DNA from: Vagococcus fluvialis bH819
Lineage (GTDB): Bacteria > Bacillota > Bacilli > Lactobacillales > Vagococcaceae
Reading direction: 5' to 3'
NCBI RefSeq assembly: GCF_900163795.1
Contig: NZ_FWFD01000013.1
Location: forward strand, 1 to 64,000
Length of the DNA: 64,000 nucleotides
Shown here: in pieces, positions 52,997 to 63,100 of the stretch
How the letters are laid out: each line of letters opens with the position of its first letter
How positions within the stretch are numbered: position 1 is the first letter of the stretch
The notes under the pieces: generated by a model
What the model was told of the DNA's origin: nothing
Databases searched by the model: none
What the model saw: the letters and a program-made list of their open reading frames with translations, nothing else
Program-made: the position numbers and the translations under genes

Positions 52997-55159
52997 TTAA
53001 ATAACACAACTTTCACATTGATTACTGCCAATTTCACCTGAATCATCTGTAAATGTTCGAACATAATAAATTGATTTAATACCTTGGTTAAAAGCGTAGT
53101 GACGTAAGATATTCAAGTCACGTGTTGTTTGTTTATTGGTTTCAGTTTTCCATTCGTATAGACCTTCAGGCATTTCAGAACGCATGAAGAGTGTCATACT
53201 CATTCCTTGATCCACATGTTTTTGAGCAGTAGCGTACACATCAATTACTTTACGCATATCCATGTCATAAGCAGATGTATAGTAAGGCATACTATCATTG
53301 TTTAAATGAGGCGCTGGGTAGTAAATCTTTCCAATTTTTTTCTCTTGCCGTTCTTCAATCAAGCGCGTAATTGGATGAATACTGGCACTGGTATCATTAA
53401 TGTATGAAATTGAGCCGTTTGGAGCAACTGCTAAACGGTTTTGGTGATATAAGCCGTACTCTTTGATTGAATCTTTAAGAAGAGTCCAATCTTCAGCAGT
53501 AGGAATCTCAATCGTATTAAATAAAGCTTTAATTTTATCAGACTTAGCTAGAACTGGTTCATTGATATAAGTCTCAAAGTAAGAACCATTTGCATAATCA
53601 GATTTTTCAAAATTATGGAATGTTTCACCACGCTCTTTAGCAATATTATTACTTTCAACAAGTGTCCAGTAATTTAGTAGCATAAAGTAAACATCAGTGA
53701 ATTCTAATGATTCTTCTGAACCGTATTCCATTTGATTTTTAGCAAAATAAGTATGTAACCCCATAGCTCCCAAACCGATTGTATGGTTCAAACGATTACC
53801 GTTTCTAATAGAAGGAACAACCGCAATATCAGAGGCATCCGTAATAAATGTTAAGGCACGTGTCATCGCACGAACTGATTTACCAAAATCAGGACTATCC
53901 ATTAAGTTAACGATATTAGTTGAACCTAAGTTACATGAAATATCAGTTCCAAGTTCATCGTATCCTTGTTGATCGTTAATCATTGATGGTTCTTGGACTT
54001 GTAGTATTTCAGAACACAAGTTACTCATAATGATTTTTCCGTAAACTGGATTAGCACGGTTAGCTGTATCAATGTTAATGATATAAGGGTAACCAGATTC
54101 TTGTTGTAGTTTACTAATTTCATTTTCTAAGTAACGAGCGCTGATTTTTTGTTTACGAATTTTAGGATTATTCACTAGATTATCGTATTCTTTCGTAATA
54201 TCTAAGTAAGAGAAAGGAACACCATATTCACGTTCTACGCTATATGGACTGAATAAATACATATCTTCATTATTACGAGCTAATTCATAGAATTTATCAG
54301 GAACAACTAATCCTAGAGAAAGAGTCTTCACACGGATTTTTTCATCGGCATTTTCTTTTTTAGTCGATAAGAACATTTCGATGTCTGGATGGAAGACGTT
54401 CAAGTAAACCACACCAGCACCTTGACGTTGACCTAATTGATTACTATAACTAAAGCTATCTTCAAATAATTTCATAACTGGAACCACACCACTAGCAGCG
54501 CCTTCGTACCCTTTAATTGGAGAGCCAGCTTCACGTAAGTTAGAGAGTGTAATTCCAACCCCACCACCAATACGTGAAAGTTGTAAGGCACTGTTAATCG
54601 AGCGTCCAATGCTATTCATATCATCAGTCACTTGAACTAGGAAACAAGAAACCAGTTCCCCGCGGCGCTTACGTCCTGCATTTAAAAAGGACGGTGTTGC
54701 TGGTTGATAACGTTGATAAATCATTTCCTCAGCTAAGCTAAGAGCTAATTCTTCATTACCATCAGCATAATACAAAGCATTAAATGCTACACGATCTTCA
54801 TAGCGTTCTAAATATGCCGTGCCGTCATTTGTTTTTAAAGCATATTGAGAGTAAAATTTGTATGCTGCCATAAATGATTTAAAGGTAAAGTGTTGCTCGT
54901 CTAGATATTTATATAATGATTCGATAAATTCAATAGAATAGTTACTAATAAATTCAGATTCTAAATAATTTTCATTCATTAAAAAATTAAGTTTTTCTTC
55001 AATAGAAGAAAATGTTTTTGTATAAGGTTCCACATTTTCTTTAAAGAAAGCAGTTAAAGCTTCTTTATCTTTGTATAAAGGAATTTGATCGTCGACAGGA
55101 CGATTAATTTGATTGTTTAATTTAAAATAAGTTACATCTTCAAGATTTTTTAGACTCAA
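52997..55159 (-). CDS. nrdE: Class Ib ribonucleotide reductase alpha (catalytic) subunit
   Basis: A 720-residue NrdE with catalytic Cys in SNLCSEILQ, active-site Cys in DISCNLGSTNI-type sequence and the C-terminal redox tail CESCVI. No N-terminal ATP-cone, as usual for class Ib. The start is probably TTG 55159, overlapping nrdI by 20 bp. No ATG nearby gives the conserved SLKNLEDVTYFKLNN start. Confidence 0.97.
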   Translation of the reverse strand: MSLKNLEDVTYFKLNNQINRPVDDQIPLYKDKEALTAFFKENVEPYTKTFSSIEEKLNFLMNENYLESEFISNYSIEFIESLYKYLDEQHFTFKSFMAAYKFYSQYALKTNDGTAYLERYEDRVAFNALYYADGNEELALSLAEEMIYQRYQPATPSFLNAGRKRRGELVSCFLVQVTDDMNSIGRSINSALQLSRIGGGVGITLSNLREAGSPIKGYEGAASGVVPVMKLFEDSFSYSNQLGQRQGAGVVYLNVFHPDIEMFLSTKKENADEKIRVKTLSLGLVVPDKFYELARNNEDMYLFSPYSVEREYGVPFSYLDITKEYDNLVNNPKIRKQKISARYLENEISKLQQESGYPYIINIDTANRANPVYGKIIMSNLCSEILQVQEPSMINDQQGYDELGTDISCNLGSTNIVNLMDSPDFGKSVRAMTRALTFITDASDIAVVPSIRNGNRLNHTIGLGAMGLHTYFAKNQMEYGSEESLEFTDVYFMLLNYWTLVESNNIAKERGETFHNFEKSDYANGSYFETYINEPVLAKSDKIKALFNTIEIPTAEDWTLLKDSIKEYGLYHQNRLAVAPNGSISYINDTSASIHPITRLIEERQEKKIGKIYYPAPHLNNDSMPYYTSAYDMDMRKVIDVYATAQKHVDQGMSMTLFMRSEMPEGLYEWKTETNKQTTRDLNILRHYAFNQGIKSIYYVRTFTDDSGEIGSNQCESCVI

Positions 55160-55526
55160 GGTTATCCACTACTTTCTTAAAATTTTTAACATCTTCTAGT
55201 GTACCATTAAATTCAAAACTAAAAAGCAAAGGGACTTGGTAGTCTCTTGCAATATCCTTAGCAGTAAAAATAAAAAGGTCCGCAAAGTTACGATTTCCTC
55301 CACCGACAACACCAAGCATATTCTGTTGATTTGTTTTGTACTCAATAAAATCGTTCACTACTTCAGTGACTTCTGCGTCATAAGTAGGAACGATTAAAAT
55401 GTAAGGTTCATTGATTTCATGAAAAGGATTGTTAGAATCAATTTCATGAGCTTGGGTGGCGGGAAGGTCTAGTTTTTTGATGAATCGTCTTGTTTGCCCA
55501 GTTAAAGAAAAAAAGACTAGTTTCAT
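55140..55526 (-). CDS. nrdI: Flavodoxin-like NrdI
   Basis: A 128-residue flavoprotein that supplies superoxide or electrons to assemble the Mn-tyrosyl radical of NrdF. The FMN-binding regions are SLTGQTRRF (residues ~7-15), PTYDAEVTEV and GGGNRNF. One base separates it from nrdH; overlaps nrdE. Confidence 0.95.
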   Translation of the reverse strand: MKLVFFSLTGQTRRFIKKLDLPATQAHEIDSNNPFHEINEPYILIVPTYDAEVTEVVNDFIEYKTNQQNMLGVVGGGNRNFADLFIFTAKDIARDYQVPLLFSFEFNGTLEDVKNFKKVVDNLESKKS

Positions 55527-55527
55527 A

Positions 55528-55761
55528 CTAAACAGCCAACGTTCTTAATTGATCAGGACGGAAGCCGACAATAGTAACTCTTTCATCTGCTGTTGTAATA
55601 ACAGGCACACTTCTAAATCCTTGTTCTTTTAATGAATCTATATATTGTGGTTCAGTATCAATATTTATTTCTTCAAAGTTTAGGTTTTTATCAGCTAAAA
55701 ATTTCTTAGTCATTTTGCATTGTGGACAGTTATCTTTTGTATATAAAGTTATCGTATTCAT
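55528..55761 (-). CDS. nrdH: NrdH glutaredoxin-like electron donor
   Basis: A 77-residue NrdH-redoxin with the CPQC active site (TKDNCPQCKMTKKFL) and the FRSVPVI cis-Pro motif. It reduces NrdEF through thioredoxin reductase. First gene of nrdHIEF. Confidence 0.96.
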   Translation of the reverse strand: MNTITLYTKDNCPQCKMTKKFLADKNLNFEEINIDTEPQYIDSLKEQGFRSVPVITTADERVTIVGFRPDQLRTLAV

Positions 55762-55800
55762 TTAAATCACTCCAATTGGTCTTTAATTTCTATAAATATT

Positions 55801-55882
55801 AGTATAGCTTTTTATAGCAAAAAGTCAATGAAAAAACACAATATATAGTGTTTGTTTAAAATGTAAGCACAATCTTTAGTGA
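55801..55882 (-). promoter_or_regulatory. nrdHIEF promoter with two NrdR-box-like sites
   Basis: ACACAATATATAGTGT (55836-55851) and GCACAATCTTTAGTGA (55867-55882) are 31 bp apart, three helical turns. On the minus strand the promoter TTGACT (55823-55828) and TATACT (55801-55806), spacer 16, lies just downstream of them. The first box is near-perfect, the second degenerate. Confidence 0.85.
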
Positions 55883-55977
55883 TTAATTATTTCACAAAAC
55901 AATATTATCAAGCTTTCATTTCTTTTTCAATGAAGAAAATTTTATAAAAAATCCCAGTAATTTGTTTTTGAACAAGA

Positions 55978-56090
55978 GTGATGAAAAAGGTGATCAGTTT
56001 CAAGCAACTGGAAGAAATAAAAAATAATCCGAGGGTTTGGGATTTTTTATTATTTTTGAAGTTGTTGTAGAAGTTACCTTTTTGAATCAC
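55978..56090 (+). repeat. Full nested-hairpin repeat between nrdH and feoA
   Basis: GTGATGAAAAAGGT pairs with ACCTTTTTGAATCAC (outer stem, inner triplet GGT/ACC). Then come TTTC/GAAG (covarying from CTCC/GGAG), CAACT/AGTTG and a long AAATAA..AATCC/GGATT..TTATTT arm. It is the only full copy here not directly after a same-strand stop codon. Confidence 0.85.
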
Positions 56091-56114
56091 GGCTAAAGAA
56101 AAAGAGTATCTGGT

Positions 56115-56157
56115 TTAATGTGTATTAATTCACATTAAATGATTGACTTAATGTGAA
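56115..56157. promoter_or_regulatory. Alternating TTAATGTG/CACATTAA half-sites upstream of feoA
   Basis: TTAATGTG (56115-56122), CACATTAA (56131-56138) and TTAATGTG (56148-56155) form two overlapping dyads. The second, TTCACATTAA/TTAATGTGAA, is perfect over 10 bp and overlaps the -35 box. It could be the operator of an unidentified regulator. Confidence 0.55.
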
Positions 56158-56197
56158 CAGGGATTTAAAATAAATAGTAATGAGAATCGTTATCATT
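56143..56197 (+). promoter_or_regulatory. feo promoter with Fur-like box
   Basis: TTGACT (56143-56148), a 17-bp spacer and TAAAAT (56166-56171). Just downstream, ATGAGAATCGTTATCAT (56180-56196) matches the Fur consensus well (GAGAAT-N-GTTATCA dyad). Iron-dependent repression is expected. Confidence 0.75.
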
Positions 56198-56234
56198 TTG
56201 ATGACTGGCACAGGAGAAAAGGAGTGATTGTTTA

Positions 56235-56711
56235 ATGAAAAATCTGATGGATTGTCAAATCAATCAAGTTTATCGTTTTGAACAATTTAAAGGCGAGAAA
56301 GAATATGAACGCCATTTAGTTAATTTAGGCTTAGTTAAAGGGGTCGATCTATATGTCGTGTCTAAGGAAAAAGGGCAACCTGTCATTTTAGTATTTAAAG
56401 AAACGAGAATAGGTTTAGATGAAATGATTGCTAAGGGTATATATATAGTAGAAAAAGAAAATGATAATGAAAAAATCATGAAATCTTTAGATAATTTAGT
56501 TATTAATGAGATAGGGATAATCACTAAAATATTAGGAACAGGTCCTCTTAAAAGGCATTTAATGGATATGGGATTAACTAGAGGAACGAAAGTCCAAATT
56601 ACTAAGTATGCACCATTGGGAGATCCGATTGAGATTAAAGTACGTAATTATGAATTGACACTAAGAAAAAAAGAAGCCGAAATGATTCTAATAGAAAGTG
56701 AGCTTGATTAA
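56235..56711 (+). CDS. feoA: FeoA-type protein with two tandem FeoA domains
   Basis: 158 residues, twice the usual FeoA length. Domain 1 (~1-75: CQINQVYRFEQFKG, HLVNLGLVKGVDL, PVILVFKETRIGLD) and domain 2 (~85-155: NEIGIITKILGTG, HLMDMGLTRGTKV, PIEIKVRNYELTLRKKEA) are both SH3-like FeoA modules. Domain 2 is closer to the consensus. It probably helps FeoB gate ferrous iron import. Its stop overlaps the feoB start by one base. Confidence 0.92.
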   Translation: MKNLMDCQINQVYRFEQFKGEKEYERHLVNLGLVKGVDLYVVSKEKGQPVILVFKETRIGLDEMIAKGIYIVEKENDNEKIMKSLDNLVINEIGIITKILGTGPLKRHLMDMGLTRGTKVQITKYAPLGDPIEIKVRNYELTLRKKEAEMILIESELD

Positions 56712-58861
56712 TGAAGACTCAAAAACATGTAGCGTTAGTCGGAAATCCTAATAGTGGTAAAACAAGTTTATTTAACGAACTAACAGGAACGAATCAATCT
56801 GTGGGAAATTGGCCCGGTGTAACAGTAGAACGAAAAAGTGGACGTTTAAAAGAAGACAATCTAGTGATACTTCAAGATTTACCAGGTATCTATTCTTTAT
56901 CACCTTACTCACCAGAAGAAGGGGTCGCTAGAGACTATTTACTGCATGAACATCCTGAGAGATTATTAAATATTGTAGATGGAACGAATCTAGAACGCAA
57001 CTTATACTTAACAACGCAGTTATTAGAGCTAGGGATTCCAATGGATTTAGCCGTTAATATGATGGATGTTGTCAGTAAAGAAGGAACGATCATTAATTGT
57101 GAAAAATTAGCTTATGGTTTAGGGATTTCTGTTTATCCGATTAGTGTTATCAAGAGAGATGGTTTAGATAAAATCAAGGAACAAATCACTGCTGATTTCA
57201 CATTATCAGAAAAAAATGATAATTATCCAGTCTATGATGATCGTTTAGAAGTGGCATTAAGTGAAATTAAAGAATTAATCCATGTTTTTGTTCCAGCGCA
57301 TCAATTAAGATGGTTTACCATTAAGCTTTTTGAAAGAGATGTTAAGGTATTAACACAGTTGTCTTGTTCAGAAGAAATTAAAGCAGAAATTGAAGAAATT
57401 ATTCAAATAACTGAAAAAATTTTAGATGAAGACAGCGAAAGTATTATTATAAATGAGCGTTATGAATTCATAAGTCAGCTAGTGGCTTTGAGTACAGTTA
57501 AATCTAAAGATTTTAAAATGACGTTAAGTGATAAGATTGATCGGATAGTTACTAATAGATGGTTAGCTTTGCCGATTTTTGCGTTGATTATGTGGGCAGT
57601 TTATTATTTATCTATTCAGACAGTTGGAACGATGGGGACAGATTGGATTAATGATGTTTTATTTGGAGAATGGGTGCCCAATCACGTCACTAAATTACTA
57701 AATAGTTGGCAGATAGATTCTTGGTTACAGTCTTTAATCTTAGATGGAATTATTGCCGGAGTTGGAGCTGTACTAGGCTTCTTACCTCAGCTAATGGTCC
57801 TATTCTTATGTCTTTCTTTACTAGAAGATTGTGGCTATATGGCAAGAATTGCGTTTGTTATGGATCGTTTGTTTAGGCGATTTGGACTCTCTGGAAAATC
57901 ATTTATTCCTATGCTAATCGCAACTGGATGCGGTGTTCCTGGTGTTATGGCCAGTCGAACAATTGAAAATGAAAAAGATCGTCGAATGACGATTATGACA
58001 ACGACCTTTATGCCTTGTTCAGCTAAACTACCTATCATTGGTTTAATTGCTGGCGCTTTTTTCCCAACAAGTAGTTGGGTCGCTCCTTCTGCTTATTTTA
58101 TTGGCATTGGAACTATTGTTTTATCCGGGATCATGTTGAAGAAAACAAGTCTTTTTAGTGGTAAAACAGCTCCTTTTATTATGGAGATGCCGACATATCA
58201 TTTACCAAGATTTAAAAATAGTGTCCGTCAAATGATGGATCGCTCTTTATCCTTTGTAAAAAAAGCAGGAACGATTATCTTCGCCAGTTCTGTCATTATT
58301 TGGTTTTTAAATACATTTAATTTTAGTTTTCAAATGGTTGAAACAGAGGATAGTATACTGGCTTCACTTGGCAGAGGTATTGCGTTTATATTTGCTCCTT
58401 TAGGTTGGGGAAATTGGCAGACAACAGTTGCTACTATCACAGGTTTAATTGCTAAGGAAAATGTTGTAGGGACTTTTGGGATTTTATATGGTCATCAAGA
58501 ATTAGCTTCAGAAGTAGGAAAAGAATATTGGCCACTTTTTAGAGCAAGTTTAACACCAATTGCAGGCTATTCCTTTTTAGTATTTAATTTATTGTGTGCT
58601 CCTTGTTTTGCTGCTATAGGGGCGATTAGGCGGGAGATGAATGATTGGAAATGGACAACATTAGCTATTTCTTATCAATGTTTTATTGCGTATATTGCAA
58701 GTTTTATTATTTATCAATTAGGAAGCTTTTTGTTTGAAAATCATTCTTTTGGAATAGGTCAAAGTATTGCCATTGGCTTTGTTTTATTTATTATCTTTTT
58801 CCTAGTAAAAAAACCAGTGAAAAAACAAGAAATAGTTGCTAAAGGGATTGAAATTTTATAG
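56711..58861 (+). CDS. feoB: Ferrous iron transporter FeoB
   Basis: A 716-residue FeoB. The N-terminal G-domain has G1 GNPNSGKTSLFN, G2/G3 DLPGIYSLSPYSPEE and G4 NMMD. A membrane region with about nine or ten helices contains the Gate motifs (GCGVPG, CSAKLPI). Imports Fe(II). Co-transcribed with feoA and the small protein at 58871. Confidence 0.96.
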   Translation: MKTQKHVALVGNPNSGKTSLFNELTGTNQSVGNWPGVTVERKSGRLKEDNLVILQDLPGIYSLSPYSPEEGVARDYLLHEHPERLLNIVDGTNLERNLYLTTQLLELGIPMDLAVNMMDVVSKEGTIINCEKLAYGLGISVYPISVIKRDGLDKIKEQITADFTLSEKNDNYPVYDDRLEVALSEIKELIHVFVPAHQLRWFTIKLFERDVKVLTQLSCSEEIKAEIEEIIQITEKILDEDSESIIINERYEFISQLVALSTVKSKDFKMTLSDKIDRIVTNRWLALPIFALIMWAVYYLSIQTVGTMGTDWINDVLFGEWVPNHVTKLLNSWQIDSWLQSLILDGIIAGVGAVLGFLPQLMVLFLCLSLLEDCGYMARIAFVMDRLFRRFGLSGKSFIPMLIATGCGVPGVMASRTIENEKDRRMTIMTTTFMPCSAKLPIIGLIAGAFFPTSSWVAPSAYFIGIGTIVLSGIMLKKTSLFSGKTAPFIMEMPTYHLPRFKNSVRQMMDRSLSFVKKAGTIIFASSVIIWFLNTFNFSFQMVETEDSILASLGRGIAFIFAPLGWGNWQTTVATITGLIAKENVVGTFGILYGHQELASEVGKEYWPLFRASLTPIAGYSFLVFNLLCAPCFAAIGAIRREMNDWKWTTLAISYQCFIAYIASFIIYQLGSFLFENHSFGIGQSIAIGFVLFIIFFLVKKPVKKQEIVAKGIEIL

Positions 58862-58870
58862 GAGGTCATT

Positions 58871-58996
58871 ATGGGGACTTATATTTTAGCAGGAATTATA
58901 TTTCTAGGTGTGGGGATTGTTATTTATAAATATGGAATAAAAAAAGAAAAAACGTGTGACTGCTCTTCAGTTGATTGTCCAGTTAAGAAAAAATGA
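58871..58996 (+). CDS. FeoB-associated Cys-rich membrane protein
   Basis: A 41-residue protein: one membrane helix (TYILAGIIFLGVGIVIYKY) followed by a short tail with CDCSSVDCP. It matches the small Cys-rich proteins found after feoB in Firmicutes and takes the place of FeoC. RBS GGAGG begins right at the feoB stop. Ends TGA 58996. Confidence 0.88.
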   Translation: MGTYILAGIIFLGVGIVIYKYGIKKEKTCDCSSVDCPVKKK

Positions 58997-59022
58997 TCAT
59001 CAAATTAGATAAATAATGTATG

Positions 59023-59073
59023 AGAAAAACCTTAAAAAGTTAGTTTAACAGACTAGTTTTTTGAGGTTTTTTA
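59023..59073 (+). terminator. Terminator of the feo operon
   Basis: AAAAACCTTAAAAAG and TTTTTTGAGGTTTTTT pair around an ~18-nt loop (with an inner AGTTAG-like stem). Confidence 0.7.
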
Positions 59074-59274
59074 ATTTGAAAAAATAAAATGAAGGTGAAT
59101 CGAGAGATTATTGTCGTGTTATTAGACTAAAATCAAAAATAAAGAGTCGGGAATCTATCGTATAATTTAGCTATCAAAAAAATATAGACACTTCAAGCCT
59201 ATTAAGGTATATTAAGTGAATCAAAATAAAAAACGTGCTTTAAATAAAATGATAAAAGAGAGGAAATGATACAG

Positions 59275-59814
59275 ATGATGGAGGAAAAATATAATCAAAA
59301 CGAAGTAGAAGAGCTTTTTAATGATGTTATGTTGGAAATAGAAATAGTAGAAAAAATATTTTCAAAAAGTTTGTACTATAAACAACTTAGTTATAAAGAG
59401 CAAAAATCTTCCCAAGATATTATTTATTATTTAGGGGAATTTATGTTTGATTATCATTTAGAATCAGTAAATACTTGGAGTGAAATAGCAATAACTGATG
59501 TTTTAATCTCTGTATTCCCTTCTAAAATAGTCGCTAATAGTGAGTTTTTTAATAATGTGGAAGCTGTTTTAGTTAAATTCTTAGAATTTTTATATTATTC
59601 AGAAAAACAAGTAAACTGTCTTGTTTTAGCTGAAAAAGTGAAACAGTTATCTGTATTAATGTTAAATGAGGTAGAAGTGAAATTAAAAGGTAGCAATGAA
59701 GAAAAAATGTTTGGTCTAGGTGAGGAGTTGGGCTTAGATATGTCAGATTTAAGTGATTTAGACCGTCTTTATAAATTGGTTGATTTATTTGAAACACCTA
59801 AAAAAAAAGACTGA
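59275..59814 (+). CDS. Hypothetical acidic cytoplasmic protein
   Basis: A 179-residue, mostly helical acidic protein with no signal or membrane segment. It contains VEELFNDVMLEIEIVEKIF near the N-terminus and ends SDLSDLDRLYKLVDLFETPKKKD. I do not recognise a family. Start is uncertain: ATG 59266, 59275 or 59278 all follow AGAGGAAATG, and 59275 is used as a compromise. It stands alone between the feo operon and a tRNA gene. Confidence 0.6.
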   Translation: MMEEKYNQNEVEELFNDVMLEIEIVEKIFSKSLYYKQLSYKEQKSSQDIIYYLGEFMFDYHLESVNTWSEIAITDVLISVFPSKIVANSEFFNNVEAVLVKFLEFLYYSEKQVNCLVLAEKVKQLSVLMLNEVEVKLKGSNEEKMFGLGEELGLDMSDLSDLDRLYKLVDLFETPKKKD

Positions 59815-59870
59815 ATTCAGATAAAATAATCTATCTATGTCATTACCAAAAAATAAAATAATATTAGTTA

Positions 59871-59899
59871 TTGAAATCACAATTAGCTAGTGCTATAAT
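59871..59899 (+). promoter_or_regulatory. Promoter of the tRNA-Lys gene
   Basis: TTGAAA (59871-59876), a 17-bp spacer and TATAAT (59894-59899), 10 bp before the tRNA 5' end. Confidence 0.8.
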
Positions 59900-59909
59900 G
59901 ACCTAGTCA

Positions 59910-59982
59910 GGGCTGTTAGCTCAGTTGGTAGAGCAACGGACTCTTAATCCGTGGGTCGTGGGTTCGAGCCCCACACAACCCA
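59910..59982 (+). tRNA. tRNA-Lys (anticodon CTT)
   Basis: A 73-nt cloverleaf. The D-arm is TAGCTCAGTTGGTAGAGCA, the anticodon stem ACGGA/TCCGT with loop CTCTTAA gives anticodon CTT, and the T-arm GTGGG/CCCAC encloses TTCGAGC. The acceptor GGGCTGT/ACAACCC has a C4-A69 mismatch. CCA is not encoded. Single tRNA with its own promoter and terminator. Confidence 0.93.
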
Positions 59983-60001
59983 TAAGACTGACCAAGAAGG
60001 A

Positions 60002-60052
60002 ATACTTAAACGTTTGTACATCATGGATGTATGAGTGTTTAAGTATTTTTTT
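60002..60052 (+). terminator. Terminator after tRNA-Lys
   Basis: AATACTTAAAC and GTGTTTAAGTATT plus TACATC/GATGTA form a long stem, followed by seven T. Confidence 0.85.
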
Positions 60053-60169
60053 GTCTTTCTAAAATTTTAAAAAATTAATTTTGTTATAAAAAAAGCTTAA
60101 ATTTTTATAATAAACTGCCGAATATAATATATGAAGAATTAATTTAGTAGGAAAAGAGGACGTTATTTA

Positions 60170-63100
60170 ATGAATACAAGAAAAATAATGGTTTGTCTTA
60201 GTGTGGCAACATTGTTTATTTCTCCTGGTGTTGCTATGGCAGAAGAATTAATAAATAAAGAACAAGTTAAGCAGATAGGACAATCTGAAGAAAATAATGT
60301 AAATACAGTAGAATCAAGCGAAATAGAAAATGAGATGACTAAACCCAATGTTAAACCAATTATCCCAGAAACAACAAATGGTGAATCAGCTGGTGTCCAA
60401 CCAATAATAAACGAATCAATTATTTTACCTTCAAAAGAAACAGTAACACCATTGATTAAAAAAGAAAAAGGAACGTATGGAACAAGTGCTTGGAAGTTAG
60501 ATAAAAAAGGTGTTCTCCATGTTTATTCAGGTGAATTACCAGATACCCCAAGTAAAAGTCCTTGGATATCTTTGCGATCTGATATTAACAAAGTTAGTCT
60601 AGAAGGTTCTATATTAGCTTCTGAAAATGCTAAACAAGCTTTTTTAGAGTTATTTCAAGGACTACGTGTTGATAAGTTAGACCGCTTAAAAGTAAAAAAT
60701 AATTTACCAGTTCCAACTAATACGTTAATTGATAATTCAAATGGTCAAACTGGTCAATCAAAAACTAAAAAGAATAGCCCCAGTAAAAACCAAAATTCTA
60801 ATATAATTGGAAGTTCAAAAAATGAAGTGAAAAACAAAGTGTCATCTAAAGTTCCACATTTGTCAGATAGCAGAGAAAGTATTCGGTTAGTTGACAAGAA
60901 AATTGAAACTGATAAAGTTCGGGCAGAAACACGGGCAGAAGAAGGAATTCACCTGAAAGAGTCGTCAATAATAGTAAAACAAGGAGAAGTATGGGATCCA
61001 AGAGATAATTTAGAATCTGCTTATTATGAAGAAGGTGCTGAATTAAAAGATGTAACGGCGGATGTTATAATCACTGATCAGGATGGAAAAGAAGTAACTG
61101 GAACGATGGGCAAAGAATCTGGGGAATTCGTAATTACTTATTCTTACAAAGACTTGGAACCAAAAAATGTTACAGTAGATGTCCGTGTGCGCACAGTAGA
61201 CCTTCAACTAAAAGCAGAAACAATTACTCCAGGTAGTGAGTGGAAACCAGAAGCTAACATTGCTTCAGCAACTGATGAAGACGGTAAAGATGTATCTAGT
61301 CAAGTAAAAGTCAAAGAAGTGTTTTATGAAGATGATATATTTGTGGATACTGTGAATACAAGTGTGCCAGGTGTTTACACTGTAGTATACGAGTATTCAG
61401 ATGAGTATGTAACTGTCGAAAAAAGCATAAAAGTAACTGTTGATTTTTACCCTGTTGTTTTAGAATCTATTTCAACAAAACCTGATAAGCCTCTTAAATT
61501 TGGTAGCCAGTGGGATCCTGCCGATAACTTTGGTGGCGGAACAGATAAGATGGGTAAAGACATTGATTTTTATGAAGATGGCGTAACGTATACGATTTCT
61601 TATAATCAAAAGAAAGTTGAGACAGTAGATACAACAAAACCAGGAGTTTACAACGTAACATATGCACATCAAGGTAAAAAATCAGCAGTTGCTAAGGTTA
61701 TTGTAGATGTTCGTCGAGTAGAATTAGTGGTGAAAGATTCTCAAATTGGCATGGGTGAAGATTGGGATCCAATTGACAACATCGTTTCTTGTACAGATAA
61801 AGACGGCGTTTATGTCAATCCTAAAAATGTAAAATCAAGTGGAACAGTAGATACGACAAAACAAGGAGTTTATAAAATTACCTACACTTACGATGGTGTT
61901 AGTGAAGTCGCTCAAGTCACAGTCACTGAACAACTAGATGGTAATTTGGGATCTAGTACATGGTACGTTCGAGACAAGGTACTACACATTGGAACAAAAA
62001 GTAAACCTCAAAGTTTTCCAAATACAACAGGTGAAAGTCCTTGGGGAGTACATAATAAACGAATTAGCAAGATTGTCTTTGATGGACAAGTTGTTGCTAA
62101 TGAAAGCTTAAAAGGTTTATTCAGTGGTCTGGATAATGTCACAAGTATTGAAGGATTTGAAAACTTTGATACAACGAATACGACAGATATGAGTTCAATG
62201 TTCAAAGATTGCCGTAACCTGACGGATCTTAATAATTTTACATATCTTTACACAGGAAAAGTAACGAACATGAATTCTATGTTCAGTGGCACAAGCAGTC
62301 TAAAAGAAGTTGATCTATCTAACTTCCATACTGAAGAAGTAACTGATATGGGATCAATGTTTAGTGGTAATACAAATTTAGCTTCACTTGATTTATCAGA
62401 ATTTGACACAAGTAAGGTAAGTCGAAGTGTGGGAATGTTTTCTAATACTAATTTAGGAACAGTTGATTTTGGGAAACACTTTAAGGTAAAAGAAGATCCA
62501 AAATTGGGAAAACCAGCCAGACAACAAGGTGGGATTGACTATTGGATTCCAGTCAGTGCACCTAAAGCTGGTTCAAATGATCCAATTTATACAGTTAAAG
62601 AAATGAATAGTGGCTTAATCGCTGGGTCAATGAAAGATAAATATCAAGGTGCTTTAGAACCAGTTATTAATGCGCATGATATTGAACTGTATGCAGGGGA
62701 AAAATGGGATAAAAAAGATAATTTTGATAATGCAACAGATTATCGTGGAAATAAATTAGGTGTGAATAATCTAAAATTTGAGGGGAAAGTTGATACTAAG
62801 TTACCAGGTGAATATCCAATTAGTTACACTTACGGAGATACGCAAAAAGGAGCTGCAACTACAAAAGAAGTTAACGTAGTCGTTAAGCAGAACCAAGCAG
62901 CTTTAGTCGTTCATGATTCAGATATTATTGTGGGTGATAAATGGAAAGCAGAAGACAATATCGATCTTGAGAGAAGTTTAGATAAAGAAGGAAATGCTCT
63001 TCAAACAATGGACAATGTGAAAGTTGAAGGAACGGTTAATACTGATAAAGCTGGAACTTACACAGTTAAATATAGTCATCCTGATTTAGTGAAAACAGAA

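Noticed and set aside
55908-56090. Minus-strand 60-residue frame over the nrdH-feoA repeat
   Set aside because: It consists mostly of the structured repeat and has no RBS.
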